A stretch of 64,000 nucleotides of DNA, taken from assembly GCA_036374175.1 (NCBI GenBank), contig DASUUH010000141.1:48868-112867 (forward strand). Reading direction: 5' to 3'. A program made the translations under genes and the position numbers. This DNA is from JASLBX01 sp036374175. GTDB lineage: Bacteria; Actinomycetota; Actinomycetes; Jiangellales; Jiangellaceae. Shown in pieces: positions 48,445 through 58,332 of the stretch (positions are counted from its first letter, which is position 1; each line of letters starts with the position of its first letter). The notes below the pieces were generated by a model, which saw only the letters and a program-made list of their open reading frames with translations, was not told the origin of the DNA and did not search any database.

Positions 48445-50877
48445 TCACTCCGTTTCGCCGGGGAATCGCACGACCTCGGTGAACAGCCGCTGTGAGGTCC
48501 AGTTCCAGCCGGTCAGGGTTGCCTCGACAGTTGTTCCGTCGTCATGGATCTCGACCGTGCCGAACTGGCCGCCACCGGGGAGCACCGGCCCTGTGTAGGG
48601 GCCGCCTTTGACGCCGCCGGGGCGGTCGACCGCGGCCGCATGGAACAGCGGAAAGCCGCCGGCCTGGGCCGACGAGAAATCGGTGTTGGTGCCGTCGTCG
48701 AACGCGAGCATGTGGGCATCGCCGCTGACCATCAACAAGTTGTCCACGTCGTTCTCAGCGATGGCGTCGGCGATCACCCGGCGCTCATCCGCGAAACCGC
48801 CCCAGGTATCGCTGTACGGGCGGTCCGGAGCCAGCCACGGGTCCGGGTTGACCCACACCACCAGCCCGTACTGATCGGCCTGCGCGAGTTCACCGAGGAG
48901 CCATTCCCGCTGCTCTTCGCCAAGGGTGGATCGGTACGCGCCGCTGGGATCACCCACCGGGTCTCGCGCGGAGCGTGTGTCGGTCAGCACGAACCGGACC
49001 CGCCCGGCCGTGAAGGCCTGATAAATCGGTGCCCCCGGGTCATTCGCCAGCGGGTAGTGGGGCGTCATCTGCCGGTAAGTCTGCATTGCGGCCGGCCTGC
49101 TCGGTGACGTGCGGTCCGCGTCGTTGCCGCCGTAGTCGTGATCTCCCCACACGTAAGCGATGGGTGCTTGCGCGTACAGCGCGGCCTGAGCGGGTGCGCT
49201 CAGGTTGAGGTCGTATTGCGCCCGGAACCGCGCGGCATTGTTCCGGTCGATGTTGCCGTAGGTCCAGTCGCCCATGGCCAGTACGAACAGCGGGTCAGTA
49301 GCCCGCATCGCGTCGAACACCTGCCCGTTCGACCCGCCGATCTGGCACGAACCGAGAGCGAAGCTGAACGACGCCGCACCGTCGGGAAATGTCCGAAAGC
49401 TCTGCACCCGGTCGCGGACGAGTTGGTCGTCTACCTCTGCGGCGTAGTAGTACAGCGTGTCGGGTCGCAGGTCGTCCACGCGGGCTGCGGCGACCCGGTC
49501 ACCGTCCGCCTGCGCGTTGACGGTTACCACCGGATCGGACAGCTCCGCGTTTTCGCTGACCCGGATGCGAACCGCCTCGGCACTGTCCGCGATGCGCAGC
49601 CGAATCTCCCCGCTTGTAGGCGTGACCCCGCCGGCCCACATCCACTCGAGAACGGCCGTGCTCGGTGCCGGTGTCGTGGATTGCGGGTGCGTTGGCCCCC
49701 AGTACTGGCTGTACGTCGTCGCGGCGGCGGCGACGACACCACCGAGAACCACCGAAGTGGCCACGACCGCGGCGAGTGCGGTACGCAAGGTGGCGCGCCG
49801 GTGCCATTCCAGCCAGAGCAGCAGCGCCGGCACCCACGCCACTATCGCGACGGCCGCCGCGACAGGTGCGGGGTACTGAAGCGATGACGCGTACCCGAGC
49901 AAGGCGGCGGCAAAGGCAACGATGATCGCCCCGGTGATATGCCAGCGGCGGGCGAGCAGGACGCCGAGGACAATCAACAACAGGAGCGCCCACTGGAGGG
50001 GAACCTCCAGGCCGGTTCCCATCACGCCGGACTCGGGACTTCGCGGCAACCCACCTGTGAGAGCAACGACGGCGTAGGCGGCTATCAGGCCAACCACCCA
50101 CAGCAGGGTCAGCCTGTGCAACTGCCCGGCACGCCGCGCATCCACCGTCACCAGAACCGGCCCGGCCGGCCGCGCGCTGGACGCGCGCTGCCGCCACAGG
50201 CAGGTGCCGCCGCACCACGGATGCCAGGACGGCCCCTCCAACAAGATTCGGGCCGCAGCGATCAGGCCGATTCCGATCAGTACTGACGCCACCACGTCCA
50301 GTGGCCACCGCGACCCCTGGTGGACCTCTACCAGCGCGGTTCCGGCGACCACGAGACCGAGGAGCGCCGTCGTGACGTGCCGGATGTAACTCTTGCCGGT
50401 CAGGCTCTCCAGGGCCATCGGTACCAGCCCGGCCAGGACGGTGAGCGCGAGCAGGCCGAGGCTCGGGAAGCTGTCGGTGCCAGAGGCCGCCGAGTCCAGC
50501 GGCCGCTCCCGGCTAACTGTCAGCATCAGTAGCCACCCGAGCGCGAAGGCAACGAGCATCGAACCGGCTGCCGTCAGCACGAACGTGCGGCATCGCCATC
50601 CCAGCAGGACGAGTCCGGCCAGCGCAGCCAGGAACACCGGGCTCGTGGCCCCGCTGAGCCAGGAGACGCCGTCCAGCCAGCCCCAGCTGCGGATCGAGCG
50701 GTATACCGACTCGTCGGCCGGCGGGCTGGAGAAGGCGGCCAGCACCGACACGACCGTGGTCGCGAGGATCGTCGCATCAACGACCAGCGCCTGGTTTCGT
50801 TGGTCAGCCGTCGGGTTCAACCAGGGCCGGTCTCCGACTCTCGCGGCCGAGGTGGGCGAACGTAGCGAAGCAGTCAT
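48445..50877 (-). CDS. PAP2-like membrane domain fused to PhoD-type phosphatase
   Basis: 810 residues. The first about 230 form a PAP2-like membrane domain with SRERP (from the RP motif), FPSLG where the active PSGH His is lacking, and HQGSRWPLD. Four more membrane helices follow to about 390. The remainder is an exported metallophosphatase of the PhoD type: FALGSCQIGG, AMGDWTYGN, YVWGDHDYGG, and a final metal-binding SGDAHM. The PAP2 part is probably not catalytic. ATGA overlap with the upstream membrane gene puts it last in a three-gene operon. Confidence 0.85.
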   Translation of the reverse strand: MTASLRSPTSAARVGDRPWLNPTADQRNQALVVDATILATTVVSVLAAFSSPPADESVYRSIRSWGWLDGVSWLSGATSPVFLAALAGLVLLGWRCRTFVLTAAGSMLVAFALGWLLMLTVSRERPLDSAASGTDSFPSLGLLALTVLAGLVPMALESLTGKSYIRHVTTALLGLVVAGTALVEVHQGSRWPLDVVASVLIGIGLIAAARILLEGPSWHPWCGGTCLWRQRASSARPAGPVLVTVDARRAGQLHRLTLLWVVGLIAAYAVVALTGGLPRSPESGVMGTGLEVPLQWALLLLIVLGVLLARRWHITGAIIVAFAAALLGYASSLQYPAPVAAAVAIVAWVPALLLWLEWHRRATLRTALAAVVATSVVLGGVVAAAATTYSQYWGPTHPQSTTPAPSTAVLEWMWAGGVTPTSGEIRLRIADSAEAVRIRVSENAELSDPVVTVNAQADGDRVAAARVDDLRPDTLYYYAAEVDDQLVRDRVQSFRTFPDGAASFSFALGSCQIGGSNGQVFDAMRATDPLFVLAMGDWTYGNIDRNNAARFRAQYDLNLSAPAQAALYAQAPIAYVWGDHDYGGNDADRTSPSRPAAMQTYRQMTPHYPLANDPGAPIYQAFTAGRVRFVLTDTRSARDPVGDPSGAYRSTLGEEQREWLLGELAQADQYGLVVWVNPDPWLAPDRPYSDTWGGFADERRVIADAIAENDVDNLLMVSGDAHMLAFDDGTNTDFSSAQAGGFPLFHAAAVDRPGGVKGGPYTGPVLPGGGQFGTVEIHDDGTTVEATLTGWNWTSQRLFTEVVRFPGETE

Positions 50878-51776
50878 GACGCGCCTTTCCCCGATACCAG
50901 GACGGCATTCGTCACGGTCAGGCGGTGATATTCGAGGATCGCATCCTGCAGGCAGCCGCCGTACCTGCGCTGCGCATCCTTGTCGAGTAACGGTGACACG
51001 ATCAACACCGCGGAGTCCGCTGTATCCGCGTCAACGCGCAACACCTCAACACCGCGGATGGAGTTGCGGGCGCAATAGCGTGCGACGATCTCAACTGTCT
51101 CCGCGGGCGGTCGTGGGCTTATGCGGCTTGACACCTGGACGGTCAGTTCAGTCTGGCCCGCACCGAGAGCGGCCGGCTGGTAGTGCGCGGCCCACCAGAG
51201 TCCGCCCACCACGGAGACGATCGCCACGATTGCCGCGAGTCCACCGATCACCAACTGCCGGACTGCCCGAGCCGGTCTCGCGTCGGCATATGCCGCCGCT
51301 GCAGTCCGTTCTGCCAGCCCTGCGATCAGTGATACGACTACTCCTGCACCTAGTAGCACTGGAATGAACACAGCGGTCCGTGGGTGTTCCGTTGCGACCG
51401 CTCCGGCCAGCGCGACCGGTAGTAAGGCCTGGTAGCGCGGCGGCGAGTACTCCGGCGCCAGCCACGCGAAGTCGCGCTGGGAGGTCGTTGACCCATTCGA
51501 ACGAACTGGTGCCTGGCGCCCGTGCGCAGGTGGGCTCGCCACTATTGCGATCGTTGTGGTTTCGAGCCGCCGAGCAATATCACGTTCGAGGCGCCTCATG
51601 CGCCCGAGGATGAGTGCCGTCGCCCCGATCACCAAAGTGGCCACCAGCAGAGTGCCGGCTATCTGGGCGCGAACCCATTGCCAGTAGTAGAGGTAGTAGA
51701 AGGTGTACGTGCCGGCGAGGAGCATGGTGCTCAACAGGACGAAGCGCCCTGTCCACACCACGATCTTGCGAGTCAT
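50874..51776 (-). CDS. Membrane protein in PEP-enzyme/PhoD operon
   Basis: 300 residues: two N-terminal helices (about 9-28 and 39-57), a long basic loop, two further helices (about 134-152 and 170-200), and a C-terminal soluble part with VEIVARYCARNSIRGVEVLR and YGGCLQDAILEYHRL. No family recognised. Overlaps both neighbours by four bases (ATGA on each side), so it is an obligate partner in translation. A membrane platform for the other two is possible. Confidence 0.75.
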   Translation of the reverse strand: MTRKIVVWTGRFVLLSTMLLAGTYTFYYLYYWQWVRAQIAGTLLVATLVIGATALILGRMRRLERDIARRLETTTIAIVASPPAHGRQAPVRSNGSTTSQRDFAWLAPEYSPPRYQALLPVALAGAVATEHPRTAVFIPVLLGAGVVVSLIAGLAERTAAAAYADARPARAVRQLVIGGLAAIVAIVSVVGGLWWAAHYQPAALGAGQTELTVQVSSRISPRPPAETVEIVARYCARNSIRGVEVLRVDADTADSAVLIVSPLLDKDAQRRYGGCLQDAILEYHRLTVTNAVLVSGKGAS

Positions 51777-53878
51777 GGCGACTGCTCCGTGTCGAATCGG
51801 ATTACTTCTCCGGTAGACCCATCAACCACCAGCGGCACACCTGGCGGGAACCGGGCAAGGGCATCGTGGACGCCCACCACGGTTGGCACTCCGAACTCTC
51901 GGGCCAGAATCGCCAGGTGTGACAGCGTCCCGCCGGTCTCTGCGACAAGTCCCGCGAGGCCGGGCAACCAGGCCGCCAACCCGGGCTGTAGGTCGCGGAC
52001 CACGAGCACGTCACCGGCAGCGGGCGGGTTGCGTACCGAGCCATGAGCCGCGGGGCCGGTTCCCCGACCGCCTCCCGCTCCCACGCCGGTGTCCGGCCGC
52101 GCTCCCGCTCGTGCGGCCGGGACGACGTGCCCGTCTGGGGTAAGGCGGAACTGCGGCGGCAACGGTGGAGAGAACGCCGCGGAGACCGCCTCGAGTTGCC
52201 GCTCGTACAGGTCGGGCAGGTGCCCGCCATCCGCGATGAGTGCTCGCAAAGCGCCCCTGTCCACAAGCGTCACCGACGACGCATCATCAAGGACGCCGCG
52301 GCTTGCGAGACTCTGACCCAGTACCCATGCAGCACGCGCGGTCAGCTCCTGCACCCATCTCGCGCGGAGCCGAAGAGCCTCCCTGGGCTCGAAGTTCTCG
52401 TCAGGCCGGCCGCCCCGGTCGTGCATCCGCACTGCCGCAGGCGGCAGCTTGAGCGGCATGCCGATCGCAGGCGGGATGAGGCTGAGCAACACCGGGTACC
52501 GCTGGACGAGGGCGTCGTCGCTCAGGTGGTCGTCGGCGTGCTGCGACAGCACGTCCAGAGCCGCAGCTGCTGCGGTCCGGGTCACCGGCGGCAGCAACGT
52601 CGCGGCCAGCACCTCGTCGTGTTGGAGCTGCTCAAGCATGACAGCGCACTCGTCCAGGAGGTCGAGCAGTTGGGCTTCGGTGCGGTCGCGCAGCGTAATG
52701 GTCGCGAGGCGGTCGTCGACCTCGCGAGCGAGTTGTTCAGCCCGGCTCGGGAGCAAGGCGCGGACCATTCCGACGTGCCACGAGGCGGCCAGACGCCGCA
52801 TCGACGGCCGCGGATCCAGCAACGCCCACACCGGCTGGGAGTCCTCATAGCCGAACAGCTCGAGGTCCACCGCTACTCGGCCGCGTACCGTGGTCATCAC
52901 CGGTGACCTGTCGAGCCGGCCGCGTGCGACGGCCCTGGTCTCGCTCAAGGCGGCCGCCATGGCGGTCCGCATGGGCGACACCCACAGGTCGGATTCCAAG
53001 GGGCTGAGCGGATCCGGGAAAGTCTCAGCGACGGGTCCGGGCCCAAGTACTGGTCCGGCAGCGTGGGTGGCCGTCCCGGTCGCGGTGACGGGCCGGCTTT
53101 GCAGCAGCAACAAACCGTCTGTGTACGCCCACTCGATGTCCTGTGGCTGCCCGAAAACTCGGCCGGCCCGTGCCGCCAGCCGAGCCAGCGCCCGCACATC
53201 TGCATTCGAGAGCAGCCGCCCGTTGTCGCGCCGTGCCCATCTTCGACGATACGGCCGATGATCGATGGCGAGCACCGTGCCGCCCGCGGAGGCCAGGTAG
53301 TGCTGCGCACTTACCCGGCCGCTGACGAGCGCATCTGGCCCGCCGGCCACAGCCTCCACGACAATGCGGCGAACATCACCGGAGATTGGGTCCACTCCGA
53401 ACAGGACGCCGCTGCGTTGGGGCAACAGGAACGGCTGCACCAGCACCGCCATCGGGCTCGGTTCGGTCGTCCCTCCGACCTCGTCGGCCGACGCCAGCAC
53501 CCGGCCGACCGCCTCCAGAAAGTGCGCCCAGCCGCGTACGTTCAGAACGCTCCGAAACCGACCGGCCATCGACGAGGCCGCGGCATCCTCAATCGTCGAA
53601 GACGAGCGGACAACCAGGGAATCGGCGCCGTGCCTGCTTACCGTCTCCCACGCCGCGCGAATGGCCTCGGTGACCTGCGGCGGCACTGTGCGGTGCGCAT
53701 CGAGGTACTGCAGGTGTGCCTTGGTCGTGATCACGAAACCCGGCATCACCGGTAGGCCGGCAGCGCGAGCGGCGGCCAGGCTGGCCGCCTTGGCCCCACA
53801 GATGGACGGGTCGCTGGCGGCGGGTTCATCCAGGCTCAGGCAGGCCGTGGTATCAGTCACGGCGAGCATGGCCACCAC
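51773..53878 (-). CDS. PEP-utilizing phosphotransferase, rifampin-phosphotransferase-like
   Basis: 701 residues: N-terminal ATP-grasp (PPDK-N) domain (ICGAKAASLAAARAAGLPVM, then SLVVRSSSTIEDAAASSMAG, later EWAYTDGLLLLQSRPV), a middle helical domain (about 300-560), and a C-terminal swivelling His domain with catalytic His654 in GGTLSHLAILAREFGVPTVV. This domain order is that of rifampin phosphotransferases, which move phosphate from ATP to a small molecule via the His; PEP synthase relatives lack the PEP barrel here. Substrate unknown. GTG start with GGAG six bases upstream. First gene of a three-gene unit. Confidence 0.85.
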   Translation of the reverse strand: MVAMLAVTDTTACLSLDEPAASDPSICGAKAASLAAARAAGLPVMPGFVITTKAHLQYLDAHRTVPPQVTEAIRAAWETVSRHGADSLVVRSSSTIEDAAASSMAGRFRSVLNVRGWAHFLEAVGRVLASADEVGGTTEPSPMAVLVQPFLLPQRSGVLFGVDPISGDVRRIVVEAVAGGPDALVSGRVSAQHYLASAGGTVLAIDHRPYRRRWARRDNGRLLSNADVRALARLAARAGRVFGQPQDIEWAYTDGLLLLQSRPVTATGTATHAAGPVLGPGPVAETFPDPLSPLESDLWVSPMRTAMAAALSETRAVARGRLDRSPVMTTVRGRVAVDLELFGYEDSQPVWALLDPRPSMRRLAASWHVGMVRALLPSRAEQLAREVDDRLATITLRDRTEAQLLDLLDECAVMLEQLQHDEVLAATLLPPVTRTAAAAALDVLSQHADDHLSDDALVQRYPVLLSLIPPAIGMPLKLPPAAVRMHDRGGRPDENFEPREALRLRARWVQELTARAAWVLGQSLASRGVLDDASSVTLVDRGALRALIADGGHLPDLYERQLEAVSAAFSPPLPPQFRLTPDGHVVPAARAGARPDTGVGAGGGRGTGPAAHGSVRNPPAAGDVLVVRDLQPGLAAWLPGLAGLVAETGGTLSHLAILAREFGVPTVVGVHDALARFPPGVPLVVDGSTGEVIRFDTEQSP

Positions 53879-54126
53879 CCGGCTCTCCGATCGGCCCGCG
53901 CATCACCGAGCCTCCTCACTCGTCGTACCTCCAAGGTTTGCGGCAACGCCCCGGAATCGGCAGTAGCGCAGGTCCTCAGGTGCAGGGACCGACGTTCGGC
54001 GGGCACAGGGACCTTCGACCCACGCCAGCCGGGGCGTGGTCGACAACCGGCGGCGTCGACGGTGACGTTGGCCTCTTGCCCACGCCCGGCGGCGGTTCGA
54101 TGCTGAGCGTGGGAGGTCGATAAACC

Positions 54127-54609
54127 ATGAAGATCGAGTACTTTCACGCTTCGAAGTTCGGCAACGGCGCGAAGGTGGCCGACGAGTTCAAGAAGGATAT
54201 GGACGCCAAGGGAGTCGTCGTCAACGTTCATCACATTCACGACGTGAGCCCCAAGGAGCTGCCGTCAGCCGACCTCTACCTGTTCAGCTCGCCCGGCCGC
54301 ATGGGCAAGCCGATCGGCGGCATGCGGCGCTTCCTCAAGAAGACGCGGCTGCCGGCTGGCACGAAATACGCCGTGCTCACGACCGAAGGAGCGCCGCAGC
54401 CGGACAAGACAGGACGGATGCCCACCGAAGAGGAAAGGGCCAAGTGGCAGCGCGTTATCCCCATCATGAATGAGATCTTGGAGGGTGAGGGCCTGGTCAA
54501 GGTCGCGGCGGACAAGGTTTACGTGACCGGCATGAAGGGCCCGCTTGAGGACGGCTGGCAGCATAAGGTGGCAGCTTTTGCCGACCGGATTCCCGTCACG
54601 ACGCAGTAG
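54127..54609 (+). CDS. Flavodoxin-fold family protein
   Basis: 160 residues. N-terminus IEYFHASKFGNGAKVADEFK resembles the flavodoxin FMN phosphate loop, followed by YLFSSPGRMGKPIGGMRRFL, a typical domain of the flavodoxin/FldA-like oxidoreductases. Likely binds FMN and acts as an electron carrier or reductase. GGGAGG precedes the ATG. Its 3' end overlaps the convergent gene by 14 bases. Confidence 0.85.
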   Translation: MKIEYFHASKFGNGAKVADEFKKDMDAKGVVVNVHHIHDVSPKELPSADLYLFSSPGRMGKPIGGMRRFLKKTRLPAGTKYAVLTTEGAPQPDKTGRMPTEEERAKWQRVIPIMNEILEGEGLVKVAADKVYVTGMKGPLEDGWQHKVAAFADRIPVTTQ

Positions 54610-55177
54610 GTTGCCTGGAACCGCGATACCGGCGTTCGGCCTCGGTTTTGACCACCGCGAGCGACTTTGCGACGGTCCGTTCCCACGTATTGGCGACCAC
54701 CCGCCCCCACCACGAGCCCAGTGCCCACAGGTCCGTGCCCAACTCGCCGTCATAGTTCAGCCGGGTCACCTCGCCAGACTCGACGAGGATGAACCGTTCG
54801 GTGACATGCGGGACCGGCCCTCGGACGAGCCGGAAACTGACGGTGTGGGGCCGCGCAAAGTGCACCGTCTCGACCGTGGTGGCTATGAGCCGCCCGCCGT
54901 GGACCGGGGTTCGGTGCGCGGCGAGCACCATATCGGCTCCCCGCTCGAGGATGGTGATCTTCTCCGCCACGACTCGGGTCTGCCGGCTGAGGTACGGCTC
55001 GGCAATGACGTCGAATACGAGCTCGCGCGGCGCCCGGATGTCGACACCATCGAGGCTCAGCCGGCGCATCCGCCGGCCGATGCCAAGATCGGCCGGCACC
55101 GCACCGGTCACGAGACCCACGTACGAACCCGCCGCGCCGAGCAGAACGAGCGCGCCGGTGGCAGTTCGCCACGCCAT
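54596..55177 (-). CDS. SRPBCC-family protein with N-terminal membrane helix
   Basis: 193 residues. An N-terminal hydrophobic helix (GALVLLGAAGSYVGLVTGAV) anchors a Bet v1-like domain (RRLSLDGVDIRAPRELVFDV, then AARTPV... region VETVHFARPHTVSFRLVRGP, WGRVVANTWERTVAKSLAVV). Family members bind lipids or hydrophobic ligands. AGGAGGT is four bases before the ATG. Convergent overlap with the flavodoxin gene. Confidence 0.8.
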   Translation of the reverse strand: MAWRTATGALVLLGAAGSYVGLVTGAVPADLGIGRRMRRLSLDGVDIRAPRELVFDVIAEPYLSRQTRVVAEKITILERGADMVLAAHRTPVHGGRLIATTVETVHFARPHTVSFRLVRGPVPHVTERFILVESGEVTRLNYDGELGTDLWALGSWWGRVVANTWERTVAKSLAVVKTEAERRYRGSRQPTAS

Positions 55178-55341
55178 TTCGACCTCCTATGGCAACGCTA
55201 GCGACCAATTGACTGGTGAGGTGTTCACTCGTGGTGTCGAACGGCCGCGGCGAGCGGCCGCTTCCAATAGGTCGGCCGCGGCCTGCGGTGGCAGCCTTCG
55301 GATTGGGTATCTGAGGGGCCGCATCGCAGCTCGGCAGAGGT

Positions 55342-56172
55342 TCACGTCGGTCTTTCGGCGATAAAGAGGCCGTAGCCGATCGTGCCTGTTGAGACCGCTG
55401 TGCGCGCTGCGGTCAGGATCTGGCCGGCTCGGTCGAGGTCCAACCCCAAGCGCTCCGCATTGGCACGTGCCGTCAGGCGTGCAAGGGTCAACCGCGCCTC
55501 GATTTGATCGAGCATTCGGAGCAAGGCGAGGTCATGGCGTTCGATGCGCCGGACGTGCAGGCCCGCCGTTTCCAGCACGTCGCAATAACCGCGCATAGGT
55601 AGAGCACCGGCGACGCACGCGATGCGAGCCCCGAACGTGGTCAGCTCGGCCGGCAATTGGCCGGGCTCAGCCACGACGTCGGTCAGGCCGAAGCGACCGC
55701 CCGGCCGAAGCACCCGCACCATTTCCCTGACCGCACCTGCCTTGTCGGCGAATGTGCAAAGAGCACACTCGATGACAATGGCGTCAAAGGTCGCGTCGGG
55801 ATGAGGCAATTGTTCGGCGTCGGCCATGGCAAATGACACCCGTCTCTTCCTCGCGGCATTAGTCAGCCGGCGCTGAGCATGCGCGACATTGGCTGCAGAG
55901 ACGTCGAGGCCGCTTACCCGCACGCCAAATTCCTCGGCGAGTAGTAATGCGGTAGAACCGCGCCCACAGGCTAGGTCTAGGACGTGCTGGTCGCGACGGA
56001 GACCGAGGAGCCTGGCGAGCCGTCGGGTGAGCTTGAGCCCGCCGGGGTGGTACGAATCGCCAAGCAGAAGGGCAACCAGGTCCGAGCCGTACACATCGGC
56101 GCAGCAGGATGCGGGGGACCGGGCCGCCGGGCCGGTCGCACCGCTCCGCGGTTCCGCAAACGGTGTACTCAT
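55342..56172 (-). CDS. SAM-dependent methyltransferase, Cys-rich, coupled to radical SAM gene
   Basis: 276-residue class I methyltransferase: motif I DLACGRGST, acidic SGLDVSAAN, ADAEQLPHPDATFDAIVIEC and MVRVLRPGGRFGLTDVV. Distinctive cysteines: paired Cys23-Cys24 and Cys136/Cys139 in IECALC, with Cys186 and Cys197, which could bind a metal or metalloid as in arsenite methyltransferases, but the exact ArsM cysteine set is not established. Its ATG overlaps the radical SAM stop (ATGA). Together they sit across a divergent region from dsrE-merT-merA. Confidence 0.85.
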   Translation of the reverse strand: MSTPFAEPRSGATGPAARSPASCCADVYGSDLVALLLGDSYHPGGLKLTRRLARLLGLRRDQHVLDLACGRGSTALLLAEEFGVRVSGLDVSAANVAHAQRRLTNAARKRRVSFAMADAEQLPHPDATFDAIVIECALCTFADKAGAVREMVRVLRPGGRFGLTDVVAEPGQLPAELTTFGARIACVAGALPMRGYCDVLETAGLHVRRIERHDLALLRMLDQIEARLTLARLTARANAERLGLDLDRAGQILTAARTAVSTGTIGYGLFIAERPT

Positions 56173-57797
56173 CGGACCCGCCGCCCCACATTGGTCTGAT
56201 CGGCGGTATTTCGGGCCTGCGCGGGATGGTCACGACCGTGGGCGGCGACCTTCGACCCATAGGGCGAGTCCACGAGGATCGGCCGCAATGGCACGGCGTT
56301 GGGAACGACGTCTGCCACGGGAACTCCAGACTGTTGCCGACGAATCTCCTCCCGGTAGCCCACGGAGTTGTAGGCGCAGAACGGAATCAGCCGGCCATCC
56401 GGCGTTATCTCTTCGACGCAGCACTTCATCAACTGCTTGACGTTCAGGGTGTAGGGGTCCTGGAAGTCTTGGATCACGATCATGAAGGCCCGGTCCGTCA
56501 GGTTCACCACCGCGTCCGGCAGGTTGACACCGCACGTGTCGGCGCAAGCCAAGGCGTCTGCGACGGCCGATAGGCGTTGGGTGGTCACGCTGAGCCGATC
56601 AACTGTCGTGTCGGCACCGATAGACGCGGACGCGCTCCAAAGCTTCTCCAGCGCCTCACGTATCGCGAAGTCCGGCACGACTCGGTTGGCCACGTAGTCG
56701 AGATAGTCCTCGACGTTGAGCAAACGGGGAATCGGAACGAGGCCGAAGTCGGGCTCGCCTGGCACTCCCTCAGTCAGGAGGTATGTCACCGACCGGCAGG
56801 TCGGAAAGCAACATGGCACCGGGAAGAAGTCGGAGGCTACGAACCAGTTCGGGCGCTGCTGGGCGAGCAGATGGATAACGTCCGAGTTGGTCAGCCGGGT
56901 GAGCGGGTCGAACTCGACATGTCGCCCGGAGTGTGTGACTGGCTGGAACGCAACGCCACGTACCGCCGGGTGGGCCAAGCCGTACTCGATGATCGCACCG
57001 AGTTCGTGCTCGTTGATACCACGCTCGATCGCGGCGACCAGCGTGACTGTGAGTCCAGCGGCGGCACAGTTGTCCAGCGCCTTGGTCTTGATCTTCTGCA
57101 GGTCACGGCCGCGGATCGCCTCGTGCGTCCCCTTGTCGAGCCCGTCGAACTGCAGGTAGATGTTCACCGTCCGGCCTGGACGGTTCCGGTGGGCCATGGC
57201 GGCGACGAACGCTTGGTCGGAGGCCAGCCGGATGCCATTGGTGTTGACGGTGACCGACCTGATCGGCCGGGCTTGGGCCAGATCGATGAACTCAAGGATG
57301 TCCGGGTGGATCGTAGGCTCCCCGCCGGAGAACATAACGACCTCGGCCTCGCCCTCGGAGGCCACGAAGGTGTCGAGCATTGCGGCGCATTGTGCGACGG
57401 TGATCGAGTAGCCGTCGGGCTGATGGCCTGAGTCGGCGAAGCAGATCGGGCAGTCCAGGTTGCAGCCGGTGTTCACTTCGATGATGCCGAGGCACGCGTG
57501 CTGCTTGTGCTCGGGGCAGAGTCCGCAGTCCGATGGGCAGCCCTCCCGCACTTCGGTTTGGAAGACGAGCGGGATCGTTCCTGGCTTGTTGAACCGTGCA
57601 CTGTCCAGGTACATCTGCGCGTCGCCGTAGACCAACGCCTCGAACCAACCGTGGTCACGGCACCGCTTTCGCAGGTAGACCTTGGCGTCGCGGATATTGA
57701 CCTGTGCGTCCACGACCGCCTTGCACACCGGGCACACCGACTTGGTGTACTCGACGAAGACCTCGTCCCGGTCTCGTTTCGTCGGCACCTCGCTCAT
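56169..57797 (-). CDS. Radical SAM protein of the COG1964/tetraether-synthase-like group
   Basis: 542 residues. Radical SAM cluster ligands are C112, C116 and C119 in GCNLDCPICF; GGEPT follows and binds SAM. The N-terminal part has a rubredoxin-like metal centre (C22/C25 of CPVC with C46) and more Cys pairs (C87, C91, C94, C102), like Tes and the methanopterin methylase MJ0619. C-terminal part also has Cys (CCFPTCR, MKCCVEE). It could make carbon-carbon bonds on lipids or methylate a substrate. The start gives GGAG only two bases ahead; upstream frame is poor. Confidence 0.87.
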   Translation of the reverse strand: MSEVPTKRDRDEVFVEYTKSVCPVCKAVVDAQVNIRDAKVYLRKRCRDHGWFEALVYGDAQMYLDSARFNKPGTIPLVFQTEVREGCPSDCGLCPEHKQHACLGIIEVNTGCNLDCPICFADSGHQPDGYSITVAQCAAMLDTFVASEGEAEVVMFSGGEPTIHPDILEFIDLAQARPIRSVTVNTNGIRLASDQAFVAAMAHRNRPGRTVNIYLQFDGLDKGTHEAIRGRDLQKIKTKALDNCAAAGLTVTLVAAIERGINEHELGAIIEYGLAHPAVRGVAFQPVTHSGRHVEFDPLTRLTNSDVIHLLAQQRPNWFVASDFFPVPCCFPTCRSVTYLLTEGVPGEPDFGLVPIPRLLNVEDYLDYVANRVVPDFAIREALEKLWSASASIGADTTVDRLSVTTQRLSAVADALACADTCGVNLPDAVVNLTDRAFMIVIQDFQDPYTLNVKQLMKCCVEEITPDGRLIPFCAYNSVGYREEIRRQQSGVPVADVVPNAVPLRPILVDSPYGSKVAAHGRDHPAQARNTADQTNVGRRVR

Positions 57798-57966
57798 CGC
57801 TCCAGCATGACGAGAATTCGGAGCAATGTTGGTGAGCGCGGTCACCGAACCAGCGACTTGTCCGCTACGTGCGTTCCAGCGATATGTGTGCTGGCGCACG
57901 GTTTGGCGACGTTGTATCGGGAACGGTGACAACCATTGGAGCCGCGAACGACGAAAGGAAGTGCTG

Positions 57967-58323
57967 ATGAACCCGGTTGCCATTCTGGTACTGGCCGACA
58001 CTCAAACTCATGGTGATCTCGGCCGCGTGGTCAACGCCATGATGGTGGCGAAGGAACTCAAAGAGGCTGGGGACGATGTTCAGATAATCTTCGACGGTGC
58101 CGGTACGCAGTGGCTCGGCGAGTTGTCGGACACCCAACATAAGTCGCATCGGCTGTTCGAACAGGTGCGGGATGTCGTGTCCGGTGCCTGCGGATACTGT
58201 GCTCGCGCGTTCGACGCCGAGGAAGGCGTGGCTCACGCTGAGGTGAAGGTGTTGGAGGAGTACCACGATCATCCCAGCATCCGCGGGCTGTTGACGTCGG
58301 GTTATCAAGTGATCACCTTCTGA
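57967..58323 (+). CDS. DsrE/TusD-like sulfur-relay family protein
   Basis: 118 residues with the DsrE fold (VAILVLADTQTHGDLGRVVN, DDVQIIFDGAGTQWLGEL, later ACGYCARAFDAEEGVAHAEV). Cys in GACGYC could carry a persulfide. DsrE-like proteins shuttle sulfur; here the gene is the first of a dsrE-merT-merA run. AGGAAG lies five bases before the ATG. Ends nine bases before the MerT-like gene. Confidence 0.88.
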   Translation: MNPVAILVLADTQTHGDLGRVVNAMMVAKELKEAGDDVQIIFDGAGTQWLGELSDTQHKSHRLFEQVRDVVSGACGYCARAFDAEEGVAHAEVKVLEEYHDHPSIRGLLTSGYQVITF

Positions 58324-58332
58324 GCGGTCCAC

